A stretch of 64,000 nucleotides of DNA from Vibrio harveyi NBRC 15634 = ATCC 14126 = KCTC 12724 (GCF_001591145.1 NZ_BCUF01000025.1:1-64000), one strand, 5' to 3'; counted from the first letter of the stretch, positions 1 to 9,295 are shown. The notes: generated by a model from the letters alone, not told the origin. A program made the numbers and translations.

Positions 1-2
1 TC

Positions 3-59
3 TGTTCTAACGACCTTCGCCGTGAGAACGAGGCGTACTTTAACGGATTAAGATTTTAG
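3..59 (+). other. possible 3' end of a plus-strand gene
   Basis: An open frame enters from the left edge and stops with TAG at 57-59. Its last 18 codons read as a charged peptide ending NGLRF. It is too short to identify. The rest of 60-169 shows no gene. It could be chance, because only 19 codons are visible. Confidence 0.25.
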
Positions 60-169
60 GTCAACAAAAATTTATTCTTTTTGATTCAGATGGTTAAAAA
101 CACGACTGAACGTATGGGAGTTGAGCGATTCGATTAAAATTCAAACCACTTCTACCACCATTTATTACT

Positions 170-196
170 AAAAAGAGCCACTGTTTAAGCGACTCT
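170..196 (-). terminator. rho-independent terminator of dld
   Basis: On the minus strand, 22 bases past the dld stop, an 8-bp stem (188-195 with 175-182, including G-U pairs) closes a 5-base loop and is followed by a run of five U (174-170). This is the usual form of an intrinsic terminator. Confidence 0.6.
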
Positions 197-218
197 CCAC
201 ATCATATCGGTTTAGTGC

Positions 219-1925
219 TTAAGCACAACAGTTACAGTTGCGCTTGTAGCGGTCCATTTTACCTATGCCTGGGTTAAAGGTGTTGGTCGGGTCAAGTTGA
301 TGATAGAACTTTTGTAGCGAGTTTTCTGCTTCATATAAGTGACCTACGTTGTGTTCTGCTGGGTATTTCGCGCCACGACTATTTAGGTGCTCCAGCATCC
401 GTTTCTTCATCAGCTTGGTGTCTGTACCCTTCTTAAAGATGTAGTCTTGGTGGAACACATAACACATGAAATGCCCATAATAGAGAGACTTAACGAGGTT
501 CTTACTTACTTCCTCAGGTAATGTTTCTAACCATTCTTCATCGTTACGACGTAACGCAATGTCGAGAGCAACAATGTCTTCCACTTCCTTGCGGTGAATG
601 GTTTCGTAACGAATTGCTGCACCTGCCGCTGCAAAACGGTGTAGATACGCTTTCTTACCCTCTTCTGGTGTACATTCGAAGAAGTCACTATCGTGCTCAG
701 CTGCCCAAACCTCTTTGAGGTATTTCTGCGCTTCGGCAATACCGCCGTCACTCATTTTAAGTACAAGATGGTGCTCGTACTTATCACGGTATTCCAACAT
801 GCGCTTAGGAAGGTGCTGTGGGAATAGCTTGCTTGCGTAGTAGAGAATAGTATCTGGCAGGTATTTACTGACTAACGGTACACGCTCTAAGAAGTTTTCA
901 ACCTTAGCTTTTAGCGAGAACATCTTAGGCAGATTGTCCGTGCCTAATAAATCGATAGAAAGGAACACATCTTTACCGTATTTTTCCGCCATGTTGAAGA
1001 TATCACGGTGAAGGTACTCACCCATTTCTGGTAAGTTTTCGAATTGAGTAAGGAAGTCTTTTCTCAGCTTGGTCAATTTCTCTGGATCGTTAGTGCCTAA
1101 ATAGAACACCTGCTCTTTCTCTGGGATTGGATAGCTGTCGACTCGAACCGCAAACACGCCCAGTTTACCCGCACAACCGCTCGCCTCGTACAGACGGCGT
1201 TCGTCGGCATTAAAGCGTGATGGAATATCAGACGCCACATCACGGACACGTTCATCGTATTCTTTATCCGACGCCATACGTTCATCATGAATCACTTTAT
1301 CTGGGTCGAAATTACCATCTTGGATGTTCTGTAAGATCTCTTCAGGCGTCGAGCCTAATCCTTCAATACCAAGGTGGTTAACAAGATTGAGCTTACCGTC
1401 TTTGTCCACCTGAGCGAATATGGCTAATTCTGTGTAAGCAGGACCACGTTTAACCAAAGCGCCACCAGAGTTGTTCGCAATACCACCTACAACTGTTGCT
1501 CCAAGAGAAGAAGAACCAATCACCGAATGCGGCGCGCGATTAACTGCTCGCAACTCTTTTTCTAACGAATGCAGACTCGCCCCCGGAAGACAAACGGCTT
1601 GCTTACCCCCGTCTAACAGATAGATTTGCTTCATCTTGGTGATATTGATCACCACCACATCGCGGTCGTAATCACTACCACTTGGCGCTGAGCCTTCGGT
1701 CAGACCCGTCTTAGCCGCCTGCATGATGATGATGCAATTATTGTCGACACATTGTTGGATGACCTTCCACTGCTCTAGCAGAGTCTTAGGAAAAACCACC
1801 GCCAACGCCGTGCCGCTTCCTGAGCGAAAACCGCTGCGATAATACTTGGTTTTGATTTGATCGGTAAGGACATTTTCTTCCCCGACAATGGTGACAAACG
1901 CGTCGATGAGCTGCTTCTGTTTCAT
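219..1925 (-). CDS. dld: quinone-dependent D-lactate dehydrogenase
   Basis: This is a 568-residue FAD flavoprotein that oxidises D-lactate to pyruvate at the inner face of the cytoplasmic membrane and passes electrons to quinone. The length matches E. coli Dld (about 571). The N-terminal half is an FAD-binding PCMH-type domain, with the glycine-rich stretch GASLHSLEKEL and IGSSSLGATVVGGIANNSGG near residues 115-155. The C-terminal half has the membrane-binding and capping region, including HNVGHLYEAE and DPTNTFNPGIGKM close to the end. The tail ends in a cysteine cluster (NCNCCA). It stands alone, with a terminator after its stop. The LysR gene upstream lies in the same direction, more than 400 bases away, and could regulate it, but nothing seen proves that. 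Confidence 0.93.
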   Translation of the reverse strand: MKQKQLIDAFVTIVGEENVLTDQIKTKYYRSGFRSGSGTALAVVFPKTLLEQWKVIQQCVDNNCIIIMQAAKTGLTEGSAPSGSDYDRDVVVINITKMKQIYLLDGGKQAVCLPGASLHSLEKELRAVNRAPHSVIGSSSLGATVVGGIANNSGGALVKRGPAYTELAIFAQVDKDGKLNLVNHLGIEGLGSTPEEILQNIQDGNFDPDKVIHDERMASDKEYDERVRDVASDIPSRFNADERRLYEASGCAGKLGVFAVRVDSYPIPEKEQVFYLGTNDPEKLTKLRKDFLTQFENLPEMGEYLHRDIFNMAEKYGKDVFLSIDLLGTDNLPKMFSLKAKVENFLERVPLVSKYLPDTILYYASKLFPQHLPKRMLEYRDKYEHHLVLKMSDGGIAEAQKYLKEVWAAEHDSDFFECTPEEGKKAYLHRFAAAGAAIRYETIHRKEVEDIVALDIALRRNDEEWLETLPEEVSKNLVKSLYYGHFMCYVFHQDYIFKKGTDTKLMKKRMLEHLNSRGAKYPAEHNVGHLYEAENSLQKFYHQLDPTNTFNPGIGKMDRYKRNCNCCA

Positions 1926-2170
1926 ATCCGTATCTCTAGTTATTATGCCCAGCCAATATAAGTAGTCCGAATCTGAACGTCCATGCCACCAAAGTCCGAT
2001 AACGACGCCCAGATCAAGTTAACTACATTAATTACCCATACATTCAATCACTTAAAATTCTTAGAACTGTAAAATCAACAAAGAAACTTATCGTTTCCAA
2101 AAAGAAACAATAGCAAAGTACATTGTTAACAAATGTGCACGATATCGAAGAACAAGAAAGTTAAAAGGGA

Positions 2171-2200
2171 TGACAAGGCTTTGTATTCCTGACCTTGTCA
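2171..2200. promoter_or_regulatory. inverted repeat TGACAAGG-N14-CCTTGTCA
   Basis: The 8-base arms at 2171-2178 and 2193-2200 are perfectly complementary, with a 14-base spacer. The repeat lies about 245 bases upstream of dld, between it and the LysR gene. It could be a regulator site or an mRNA hairpin. There is no U-run, so it is not a standard terminator. Confidence 0.35.
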
Positions 2201-2337
2201 GAATATTGAGTCAGAACAAAACCACAACATGTGAATACCATGACGTTATAGCAGCGTTATATGGCTGTGACATTGCCGATCAGTGAAGAAAATAGTTAGA
2301 GTGGAGAGTTTAAAATTTAGAGCAAATCCCTTCAATC

Positions 2338-2356
2338 AAAGGAGAATCACTCCTTT
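2338..2356 (-). terminator. weak hairpin after the LysR gene
   Basis: A 7-bp stem (AAAGGAG/CTCCTTT) with a 5-base loop sits 17 bases past the stop of the LysR gene on the minus strand. The right side carries only a short U-run that is part of the stem, so it is at best a weak terminator. Confidence 0.3.
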
Positions 2357-2372
2357 GAGAAAAGTTGAGCCA

Positions 2373-3275
2373 CTAGAATTGATGGCTACGACGTTGAAAA
2401 CACTGATACAGGTGCTCGATAAAGATCTTAATCTTTTCTGGTTGCTGACGAGTGTATGGGTACACGGCATAAATACCCAAGCACTTAGCCGTTTCGTCTT
2501 TAAACAACTGAATCAGTTTGCCTTGCTGTAAGTCTTCATAAACCAGCACCCGAGGCACATAAATAATACCTTGCCCTAGCAAAGCGACGTTACGTAACGC
2601 AGATGAGTTATTGGTACATAGATTCCCATCTACCTTAACCTGATACACCTCATCATCACGCTTGAAAACCCACTCACGTGCACCTGTCTCTTGATAGGCG
2701 TAAACCAAACAGTTGTGCTTAGTGAGATCGTCCGGCGTTTTTGGTCTGCCATGTTTGGCGACGTACTTAGGCGATGCACACACAATCCAGTTTGCATCAA
2801 CAAGCTTGCGTGCGATTAGGCTTGAGTCTGGTAAAACCCCAGTGCGAATAGCAAGGTCAAAACCTTCGTTGACGATGTCAGCAAACCGGTTGTCCAGTTC
2901 CATATCAATGTTGATATCAGGGTAAGCTTGGTTGAATTCAGAAATAACCGTAGGAAGGATAAGTTCACCAGAGATGGTAGGTACCGTAATCTTGATATTG
3001 CCGGATAGGTTCTTGCCTAAGCCAACAATGGATTCTTCTGCAGTTGCGACGGCTTGGTAAACGCTACGCGCATGTTCGAAGAAGGATTGCCCTGCTTCTG
3101 TCAGTTTTAGCGTGCGAGTGGTTCGATAAAGCAGTTGAACGCCTATCTCCTGCTCTAATTTGGCAATACGCTTACTGACGACCGACTTAGTAAGTTCCAT
3201 TTGTCTTGCTGCGGCGCTGAATGAACCTTGCTCAACCAAATGATAGAAAATAATGTAGTCGTCGGTATTTCTCAT
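2373..3275 (-). CDS. LysR-family transcriptional regulator
   Basis: The 300-residue protein has the standard LysR layout. An N-terminal winged helix-turn-helix (about residues 5-65) includes FYHLVEQGSFSAAARQMELT and SVVSKRIAKLEQEIGVQLL. It is followed by a two-lobed periplasmic-binding-protein-like effector domain (about 90-295). The sequence is closest in style to the CrgA/DsdC-like subgroup found near redox genes, but the effector cannot be read. It lies upstream of dld on the same strand. LysR proteins more often control divergent neighbours, and none is present here, since the tRNA-Cys precedes it on the same strand. Confidence 0.88.
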   Translation of the reverse strand: MRNTDDYIIFYHLVEQGSFSAAARQMELTKSVVSKRIAKLEQEIGVQLLYRTTRTLKLTEAGQSFFEHARSVYQAVATAEESIVGLGKNLSGNIKITVPTISGELILPTVISEFNQAYPDINIDMELDNRFADIVNEGFDLAIRTGVLPDSSLIARKLVDANWIVCASPKYVAKHGRPKTPDDLTKHNCLVYAYQETGAREWVFKRDDEVYQVKVDGNLCTNNSSALRNVALLGQGIIYVPRVLVYEDLQQGKLIQLFKDETAKCLGIYAVYPYTRQQPEKIKIFIEHLYQCFQRRSHQF

Positions 3276-3419
3276 GTGTCTTCACTGCTTCCTTGTTGAA
3301 GAACATATTGTAAAGGGCTTTAAAGCTAAATGCTGGCTGAGAAGTCACACTTGAGAAGCGCATCTTTCTGTATGCAAACACTCAACGAGTGCTTGTTCAG
3401 CTTGCCAAGCATCAGATAC

Positions 3420-3441
3420 AAAAAAACCAGCTTTCGCTGGT
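3420..3441 (-). terminator. terminator downstream of tRNA-Cys
   Basis: On the minus strand CCAGC-GAAA-GCTGG is followed by seven U. The GAAA tetraloop and U-run make a clean intrinsic terminator about 50 bases after the tRNA 3' end. Confidence 0.7.
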
Positions 3442-3493
3442 CTATTGTTGATGCTTTCGCATCTGGATATCGCCATTGCCATACCCAAAAATA

Positions 3494-3567
3494 TGGAGGC
3501 GCCTCCCGGAGTCGAACCGAGGTCCACGGATTTGCAATCCGCTGCATAGCCACTCTGCCAAGGCGCC
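3494..3567 (-). tRNA. tRNA-Cys (anticodon GCA)
   Basis: Read on the minus strand, the 74-nt cloverleaf begins GGCGCCT, has the D-loop region GGCAGAGTGGCTATGC, an anticodon loop TTGCAAA with anticodon GCA, and the T-loop GGTTCGACTCC. It closes with AGGCGCC, discriminator U and an encoded CCA (3494-3496). Discriminator U is the known identity base for tRNA-Cys. It is a single-gene transcript with its own terminator at 3420-3441 and a plausible promoter at 3612-3639. Confidence 0.96.
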
Positions 3568-3611
3568 AAATTTTTTACGCTTAAAGGCTCTGCCCCGCTG
3601 CGTTGGTTGCT

Positions 3612-3639
3612 ACTTTACGGATTCAGGAAATATAGTCAA
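3612..3639 (-). promoter_or_regulatory. putative promoter of tRNA-Cys
   Basis: On the minus strand TTGACT (3639-3634) and TAAAGT (3617-3612) are separated by 16 bases and lie about 45 bases before the tRNA 5' end. A GC-rich stretch follows near the expected start, as is common in stringently controlled stable-RNA promoters. Assigned by eye only. Confidence 0.4.
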
Positions 3640-3753
3640 ACAAAAATCCAAAATTTCTGTTTGTTTGCTTTGTTTTAAACCAATCCGATGTTAATTCGAC
3701 CTAAACCGTCCAGATTTACTCGCTTTGGTTAAAGCAAATCAAAATAGATAGGC

Positions 3754-3783
3754 AAAAGAAAAGCGGCAATCAGTGCCGCTTTT
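3754..3783 (-). terminator. terminator of the ravA-viaA operon
   Basis: A 7-bp GC-rich stem (AGCGGCA/TGCCGCT) is flanked by A-runs on one side and U on the other. On the minus strand it ends in CTTTTC, 20 bases after the viaA stop. Confidence 0.7.
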
Positions 3784-3803
3784 GTATCTCTCTATTATCG
3801 CGA

Positions 3804-5258
3804 TTAACCGTTGGCAACGCGTTTAAACAAGCGTCCCACTACGTTTGGATGGTAAGACCATGTGTGGTCAAACATCGACATTAACGCTGGGTTTCCGTAC
3901 TTCGACAAGCTAATAGCATGGAAGCGGTTCTTCTTCGCTTTTAACGCATCGACTTTTGCAAGCAATTCATCTTGCTGTTTTGGCGCAATGAAGTCTGAAA
4001 TCACAACCATGTCGGCGTTTTTGTATTTGTCGCTGTTCATCAAATCGATGGATTTAATCAACGTTGGCTCCAAATCTGTACCACCATGGAAGCTGTAAGT
4101 TAAAAAGTCGGCAGCTTCACGTAAGCCATCCTGACGTGTTAACTCGTAAGTAATGTGCTCAGTGGAGAAGATAATCACATAACAGTCACGTTGCTCAGCC
4201 AGAGCGATTTGCATCAGTGCATAAGCCATAGCCTTGGCACATTGCTCTGGGAAGCCACTCATCGAGCCTGAAGCATCAACACAAACGATAAACGGTCCTT
4301 TTTCAACGTCGACCGCTTTATGATCGGGTTTGTGCGCTTTGACTTTACGTAGTGTGCGAGACTTACCTTGCGTGCGGTAGTTCATCAAGCGTTTATCAAC
4401 CAAATGCTTGTAGAACACCACTTCCAGCTCTGGGTACGCCAAAAACATGGTTTCGTTAGGTAGCAATTTGTTAAGGTCGTCACTTTCATGAATACCGACG
4501 ATATCGTCTGTCGCTTCGTCACTCTTTTCCTCAACCATTTGCAGCTCTTCTGCTGGTGCGCGGTTGAGGTCAGGATCATTCACTTGTCCCGCCATGCGAC
4601 CAAGCTGTTCTGCGATTTCTTGTAAGCCTTTGTGCTTTTTAAGGAACTCTGCGTGGCGCTTCATCACGGTTAGGTCAGTTTTACTCAACTTAGCTGACGC
4701 CATATCCCATAAGCGCCCTACGCTTTCTTCGTCCCCAGACTCCGTCACTTTATCCATGTTACGCATGGTTTCCATACGTTGATAAAGGTCGTTGAGGACT
4801 TTTTCTTTGTTCTCTTCAAGCTCAGAGACTTGCGCTTGTTTGATTGCTTCGGCAAGGCTTTGATACCACTGGTCACAGAAGTAATGAGGGAACATTGGGT
4901 TATTCACGCCCTTGTTCTTCTCCATCATGCGACGCGCTTGCATGTAAAACGCCGAGTGCCATTCAAGCTTCTTGATCACGTCATCAATGCGCTCAAAGAA
5001 CTCGTTCTCATCCCAATAAATCACTTCTTGGTAGAGCGCGAGTTCTTGTTGAAAGCGTTCTGTCTCACAGACTTTTGTCATGCGCTTTTTCACGTTGCCA
5101 CGCCATTTAAGCAGATGGTTTTTCACTGAGGATTTCATGCCTCGGTTTTCTGCCATCATCATGACTTGTGAACGCGCCATTAAATCGTTAACCGCACTAT
5201 CAATGATGCCTGAATCCGCCACCATGAGCGCTAAGTTGAGTCCGTCTGCACCTAACAT
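3804..5258 (-). CDS. viaA: VWA-domain partner of RavA, ViaA
   Basis: This is a 484-residue protein with a C-terminal von Willebrand factor A domain (about residues 320-475). Its metal-binding MIDAS motif is visible as CVDASGSMSG, followed by the GGTDLEP threonine loop and VVISDF. The N-terminal part is helical and typical of ViaA. In E. coli, ViaA stimulates the MoxR ATPase RavA, and the pair acts on respiratory complexes and membrane lipids and affects aminoglycoside sensitivity. It begins 9 bases after the ravA stop, so the two are co-transcribed. A terminator follows. Confidence 0.92.
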   Translation of the reverse strand: MLGADGLNLALMVADSGIIDSAVNDLMARSQVMMMAENRGMKSSVKNHLLKWRGNVKKRMTKVCETERFQQELALYQEVIYWDENEFFERIDDVIKKLEWHSAFYMQARRMMEKNKGVNNPMFPHYFCDQWYQSLAEAIKQAQVSELEENKEKVLNDLYQRMETMRNMDKVTESGDEESVGRLWDMASAKLSKTDLTVMKRHAEFLKKHKGLQEIAEQLGRMAGQVNDPDLNRAPAEELQMVEEKSDEATDDIVGIHESDDLNKLLPNETMFLAYPELEVVFYKHLVDKRLMNYRTQGKSRTLRKVKAHKPDHKAVDVEKGPFIVCVDASGSMSGFPEQCAKAMAYALMQIALAEQRDCYVIIFSTEHITYELTRQDGLREAADFLTYSFHGGTDLEPTLIKSIDLMNSDKYKNADMVVISDFIAPKQQDELLAKVDALKAKKNRFHAISLSKYGNPALMSMFDHTWSYHPNVVGRLFKRVANG

Positions 5259-5267
5259 GTCGTCTCC

Positions 5268-6929
5268 TTAAGAGAAAAACTGATGTAAGTTTTTGAAGCG
5301 TTGAATGATCTTCTCGCTTTCACCTTGAATAGACTCAAGTCTCTGGCTCACCTGTTGCAGACTCGACTCCATTAGACGTGGTAACTCTGGATCCACGAAA
5401 CTGTGCGGCAATGCGCCATGGAAGTTGGCTTTAACCTTACGCATATGATGTTCAGCTTCACTCAATTGGCTGACTGCTTTTTCGCTTTCTGCCAACCATT
5501 TTTGGTAAAGCTCAACGTCTAAACCTTGTTGGGTAACCAAACTCACCAACACGCCGCGGTTGGCAATGTCACGGATCACTAGGTTGTTGGCAGCATCGAC
5601 ATCAAAACGCAGACGACACATATTGGTGTTTTGGTTCACGTAACCATACACATCGCCATGACCTTCTTTGATCACTCGGTCAAGCTCATCTTTTGGCACG
5701 TATACCCAGCGGCTGTCGCCCTTCTCTGATTCAGAGACCGACATGTTGCTTTGCAGAATAACCAGCTTAACCAGATTCACCGCCGCGCCTACTTTGTAAG
5801 TTTTCGCTTTGGATGTATCGAAGCTCATGGTTTCTTTGCGAAGCAGACCCGTTGCGGCTTCTGCGTTTAGCGTCATGCGATATTTGTCTTCGAGCTCATG
5901 CTGAACATCAACCAAAGATTCACGACAGTATTCGATTTCTTGTTCAGCTTCTTGCTGGTCAAAGGCATGTTTAAGTGCGAACTCTTGAATCACGCTGCGA
6001 ACGACATCGCGTGACTCAGGGCTGTTCCATAAACAATCTTGAAGTAGCAGAAGATCAAGTGGGTTGATCTCGTCACGCCCATTGAAGAACGCGCTCGCTT
6101 TAAGCAGTTTCACCGCTTTCTTCCAACGGCGGTCAGACACGTACATGTCTGTTAATGATGCGTCGCCAAATTCAGACTCGACTTTGGTTTCCAACATCGT
6201 TTTTAGTTGGAACAGCTTTTCGAATGCGTTGTCGGTCAGAGTGAGTTTGTCGAGTTGCTGCTGCCAGCGGTGGTATTCTTCGTCTGTGATCGCCAAGCCC
6301 TCTGGAACTTGCGCTTCTTGAGACGTACCCACTGTCAGCATGGATTTGAAGTTTTGTTTGTCCTGAATGCGGTTTACAAACACGCGCACCAACATACGGT
6401 CGTATAGTGCGTCCAAGCCGCTGTCTTCATCTGGCAGCTCGTTTGATGCAGAAACCAAAAGACGCATCGGTACACGTTCAATATCGCTGCCGTTTTTAAA
6501 TGTCTTTTCGTTCACAACGGTCAAAAGCGTGTTCAGAATCGCAGGACCCGCTTTCCAAATCTCATCAAGGAAAACCACCTGCGCCGTTGGTAAGTAGCCT
6601 TGAGTAAGACGGACATAACGACCGTTGTCTTTTAGCTCTTGAATGCTCAATGGACCGAACACTTCTTCAGGTGTTGAAAAGCGTGTCATGAGGTATTCAA
6701 AATAACTGCTATTATCAAAAGCTTGGATAAGTCGTTTTGCGATTAGGCTTTTTGCGATCCCTGGAGGACCAAGAAGGAAGACGCTTTCGCCGGCAAGAGC
6801 GGCAAGAAGACAAAGTTTGATGGTGTGTTCGCGTTCGTAAACGCCATCAGTTAACGCTTTCGCTAGCTTGTTGATACGCTCTGAAAGAAGCGCCTTTTCT
6901 GCATTAGATGCGAAAGATGGTTGAATCAT
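5268..6929 (-). CDS. ravA: MoxR-family AAA+ ATPase RavA
   Basis: The 553-residue protein has a MoxR AAA+ core at the N-terminus. Walker A is [15 protein letters not shown] (about residues 53-67), Walker B is [11 protein letters not shown] and sensor 1 is [10 protein letters not shown] helical lid follows, then the LARA-type beta region and C-terminal triple-helical part known for RavA. It probably forms hexamers acting as a chaperone with ViaA, whose gene follows after 9 bases. The length is somewhat above E. coli RavA (498). A promoter candidate lies at 6968-6996. Confidence 0.92.
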   Translation of the reverse strand: MIQPSFASNAEKALLSERINKLAKALTDGVYEREHTIKLCLLAALAGESVFLLGPPGIAKSLIAKRLIQAFDNSSYFEYLMTRFSTPEEVFGPLSIQELKDNGRYVRLTQGYLPTAQVVFLDEIWKAGPAILNTLLTVVNEKTFKNGSDIERVPMRLLVSASNELPDEDSGLDALYDRMLVRVFVNRIQDKQNFKSMLTVGTSQEAQVPEGLAITDEEYHRWQQQLDKLTLTDNAFEKLFQLKTMLETKVESEFGDASLTDMYVSDRRWKKAVKLLKASAFFNGRDEINPLDLLLLQDCLWNSPESRDVVRSVIQEFALKHAFDQQEAEQEIEYCRESLVDVQHELEDKYRMTLNAEAATGLLRKETMSFDTSKAKTYKVGAAVNLVKLVILQSNMSVSESEKGDSRWVYVPKDELDRVIKEGHGDVYGYVNQNTNMCRLRFDVDAANNLVIRDIANRGVLVSLVTQQGLDVELYQKWLAESEKAVSQLSEAEHHMRKVKANFHGALPHSFVDPELPRLMESSLQQVSQRLESIQGESEKIIQRFKNLHQFFS

Positions 6930-6967
6930 AGAAGCTCCGGCTGTTGAACTGAGGCTGTATATATAAT

Positions 6968-6996
6968 TTTATACATTTGTTATCACTTTGTTACAA
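6968..6996 (-). promoter_or_regulatory. putative promoter of ravA
   Basis: On the minus strand TTGTAA (6996-6991) and TATAAA (6973-6968) are exactly 17 bases apart and lie about 40 bases before the ravA start. This is a good sigma-70-like match, found by eye. Confidence 0.45.
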
Positions 6997-7029
6997 GTGT
7001 ATTTTTTAGTGAACCTCGTTTATACCAGA

Positions 7030-7054
7030 TGCTCTTCGCGCGCGTGCGCGAGCA
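7030..7054. repeat. GC-rich alternating purine-pyrimidine hairpin
   Basis: TGCTC, a TT bulge and CGCGC pair with GCGCGAGCA. The central 14 bases (7037-7050) alternate pyrimidine-purine without a break. The hairpin lies in an otherwise A+T-rich gap between the divergent ravA and Nudix genes. Confidence 0.4.
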
Positions 7055-7200
7055 ACCATAGTTTTCATTTATGAGACATAACTCACTGAATGTGCTGGTT
7101 TCGCAAGAGTATGAAACCATTTTCTTCTTTTGTTTCCGGTGGTTTGTGGTTAATGTGCAAAACACGTCAATGAGCGGTTACAGCTAGGATCCACAACTGC

Positions 7201-7716
7201 ATGAGCAATACAATTCATAAATGGAAGCAGATTTCTCTAGTCGAAGAGGAAGTTAAACTGCCAACTGGTCGGATGATCACACATACCACTATCCAACACC
7301 CCGGTGCTGCCGTTATCTTACCCATTACTTCAGATGGCAACATCGTTCTTGTTAATCAATTCCGTCCCTCTCTTAACAAATGGCTGCTCGAATTGCCTGC
7401 TGGCACACGTGAAGGCGATGAAGACCCATTGCACTGTGCTCAAAGAGAGTTGGAAGAAGAAACAGGATACAGCGCCGAAAAGTTCACATCGCTTGGTCAA
7501 GTTACCCCTCTTGCTGGTTTCTGTGATGAAATCCAGTACTTGTTTGTTGCCGAACAACTGAACAAAACCAATCGATACGAGTGTGACGACGACGAAGTTA
7601 TTGAAGTAGTGACATTGTCACGAGAAGAACTCGAACAACAAATTATTCAAGGCATTATTACGGATGCCAAAACTATCGCTTGCCTAAGCAAAGCTCGTCT
7701 TTGCGGTTATATTTAG
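7201..7716 (+). CDS. Nudix hydrolase
   Basis: The 171-residue protein carries a perfect Nudix box at about residues 71-93: G, five residues, E, seven residues, then RELEEETGY, the Mg2+-binding catalytic helix. The overall form resembles ADP-ribose or other nucleoside-diphosphate-sugar pyrophosphatases (NudF/YffH type), but substrate cannot be told from the motif alone. The threonine aldolase gene starts 24 bases after its stop, so the two probably form an operon. No classical Shine-Dalgarno is clear before the ATG. Confidence 0.85.
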   Translation: MSNTIHKWKQISLVEEEVKLPTGRMITHTTIQHPGAAVILPITSDGNIVLVNQFRPSLNKWLLELPAGTREGDEDPLHCAQRELEEETGYSAEKFTSLGQVTPLAGFCDEIQYLFVAEQLNKTNRYECDDDEVIEVVTLSREELEQQIIQGIITDAKTIACLSKARLCGYI

Positions 7717-7740
7717 GTCTTTTCGACCGAGGAGAGAATT

Positions 7741-8745
7741 ATGGACTTTCGATCAGATACCGTTACGCAACCTACCCAAGCAATGCGTGAAGCAATGTTT
7801 ACCGCTCCTGTCGGCGATGATGTGTACGGTGATGACCCAACCGTTAACGAGTTAGAGCAATTTGCTGCTGAGCTTGCGGGCTTTGAAGCCGCAATGTTCA
7901 CCACCTCTGGTACACAAGCAAACTTACTTGGCTTAATGGCTCATTGTGAGCGCGGTGATGAATACCTATGTGGTCAGCAAGCGCATAACTACAAGTACGA
8001 AGCTGGCGGCGCGGCGGTACTGGGGTCTATTCAACCTCAACCGATTGAAAACAACCCAGACGGTACTTTGCCATTCGACAAGCTAGAAGCTGCTATCAAG
8101 CCAGATGACGCGCACTTTGCACGTACTCGCCTACTTAGTTTAGAGAACACCATCAACGGTAAAGTGATTCCTCTTTCTTACCTTGCAGAGGCTCGTGAGT
8201 TCGTAAACAAACATAACTTGCAGATGCACCTAGATGGCGCTCGCGTATTTAACGCAGCTGTCGCGCTTGATGTTCCAGTGAAAGAGATTGGTCAGTACTT
8301 TGATTCAATGACTATCTGTCTGTCGAAAGGATTGGCTGCCCCTGTTGGTTCGCTACTGCTTGGTAGCAAAGAGTACATCGCAAAAGCACGCCGCCTAAGA
8401 AAAATGGTCGGCGGTGGTATGCGCCAAGCGGGTATTCTTGCTGCAGCCGGTAAACTAGCCCTTACAGAGCAAGTAGAACAGCTAAAACAAGACCACAACA
8501 ATGCAAAGACCTTAGCGGAAGGTTTAGCGGAATTGCCTGGTTTCTCTGTTAATCCAGAATTTGTTCAAACCAACATCGTCTTTGCCAAGCTAGATCCACA
8601 AGTGGATATCGCTGGTATCGCAGAAAAGATGAAGGAGCAAGGCATAACAATTACGCCAGGAAACCCAATCCGCTTCGTGACGCACAAAGATATTTCGGCA
8701 CAAGACATCGATACCTTCCTATCTAGCCTTAAATCTCTGCTTTAA
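7741..8745 (+). CDS. ltaE: low-specificity L-threonine aldolase
   Basis: This 334-residue fold-type I PLP enzyme cleaves L-threonine and L-allo-threonine to glycine and acetaldehyde. The family start DFRSDTVTQPT is intact. The PLP lysine lies in CLSKGLAAPVGS (about residue 197). HLDGARVFNAA holds the aspartate that contacts the pyridine nitrogen. The length equals that of E. coli LtaE (333). A good AGGAGAG ribosome site precedes the ATG. It follows the Nudix gene and ends at the terminator at 8762. Confidence 0.95.
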   Translation: MDFRSDTVTQPTQAMREAMFTAPVGDDVYGDDPTVNELEQFAAELAGFEAAMFTTSGTQANLLGLMAHCERGDEYLCGQQAHNYKYEAGGAAVLGSIQPQPIENNPDGTLPFDKLEAAIKPDDAHFARTRLLSLENTINGKVIPLSYLAEAREFVNKHNLQMHLDGARVFNAAVALDVPVKEIGQYFDSMTICLSKGLAAPVGSLLLGSKEYIAKARRLRKMVGGGMRQAGILAAAGKLALTEQVEQLKQDHNNAKTLAEGLAELPGFSVNPEFVQTNIVFAKLDPQVDIAGIAEKMKEQGITITPGNPIRFVTHKDISAQDIDTFLSSLKSLL

Positions 8746-8761
8746 CTTGATTTTGATCATT

Positions 8762-8787
8762 GAGCTTCCCCTAAGGGGAAGCTTTAT
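8762..8787 (+). terminator. terminator of the Nudix-ltaE operon
   Basis: GAGCTTCCCC, a TAA loop and GGGGAAGCTTTATT form a GC-rich hairpin followed by a short U-rich tail, 17 bases after the ltaE stop. Confidence 0.65.
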
Positions 8788-8823
8788 TCTATGCGCTTTC
8801 AAGAACTACAATGAGTGCATTTC

Positions 8824-9150
8824 ATGCTTAGATACGTGCTTCTAACGTCTCTTCTTCTCTCTTCCTCTGTTGTGGCGAAACCTTTTGGTGACGTTGATAA
8901 AGGCAAACTTAAATCGCCTAGCTGTGTTTACTGTCATGGTTCGAACGGCATGACAACAAACGACGCTTACCCCAACCTAGCCGGTCAGAATGCTCAGTAC
9001 CTGTATGATTCTATGAAAGCGTATCAAGATGGGCTTCGCTTAGGTCCTTTGGCTGAGATGATGGCAGCCCAATTACGCATGCTGAATGATGAAGATTTGC
9101 GCGATGTTGCCGCGTTTTATTCAGAACAAACACCTCATGCAGAAAAATGA
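8824..9150 (+). CDS. small periplasmic cytochrome c
   Basis: The 108-residue protein begins with a Sec signal peptide (MLRYVLLTSLLLSSSVVAKP, cleavage after VVA). It has one haem-binding motif CVYCH near residue 36, with a downstream methionine-rich stretch (EMMAAQLRML) that could supply the sixth ligand. This fits the cytochrome c553/c4-half family, a soluble electron carrier. I chose the ATG at 8824. A GTG at 8815 would add three residues ahead of the signal peptide. It stands alone between two transcription units. Confidence 0.85.
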   Translation: MLRYVLLTSLLLSSSVVAKPFGDVDKGKLKSPSCVYCHGSNGMTTNDAYPNLAGQNAQYLYDSMKAYQDGLRLGPLAEMMAAQLRMLNDEDLRDVAAFYSEQTPHAEK

Positions 9151-9272
9151 ATAATTATGGGACTTGTGAATCACCACAAGTCCTAACTCCGTTTTCATTC
9201 GCACAACAACTAACCAAAACAATTAACCATTAAATCATTGATAAGCAACTCAACCCTCTTCAGATCAAATTA

Positions 9273-9295
9273 TTGATGAATTTATAGTTCATCAA
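9273..9295. promoter_or_regulatory. inverted repeat upstream of the YfcC-type gene
   Basis: TTGATGAA (9273-9280) and TTCATCAA (9288-9295) are perfect 8-base arms around a 7-base spacer, ending 73 bases before the start. The core TGAAT...TTCA looks a little like an arginine-repressor box, but the spacing is one base too long. A possible -35 TTGACT (9307-9312) with GATATT 17 bases on lies just downstream, so the site could act on that promoter. Confidence 0.4.

Larger units (their letters stand above)
1926..2372. other. 447-bp intergenic region upstream of dld
   Basis: No convincing gene is seen here. The region is A+T-rich and must hold the dld promoter and the end of the lysR transcript. It contains an 8-bp inverted repeat at 2171-2200 and a 7-bp hairpin at 2338-2356. 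An 82-codon plus-strand frame starting at 2283 runs into the back of the LysR gene and looks like a shadow. Confidence 0.6.

Noticed and set aside
2283..2531. 82-codon plus-strand frame
   Set aside because: It runs through the 3' part of the LysR gene on the other strand and its translation has no family features.
3330..3694. several overlapping frames of 70-84 codons around 3.3-3.7 kb
   Set aside because: They cross the tRNA-Cys gene and its terminator, so they are not protein genes.
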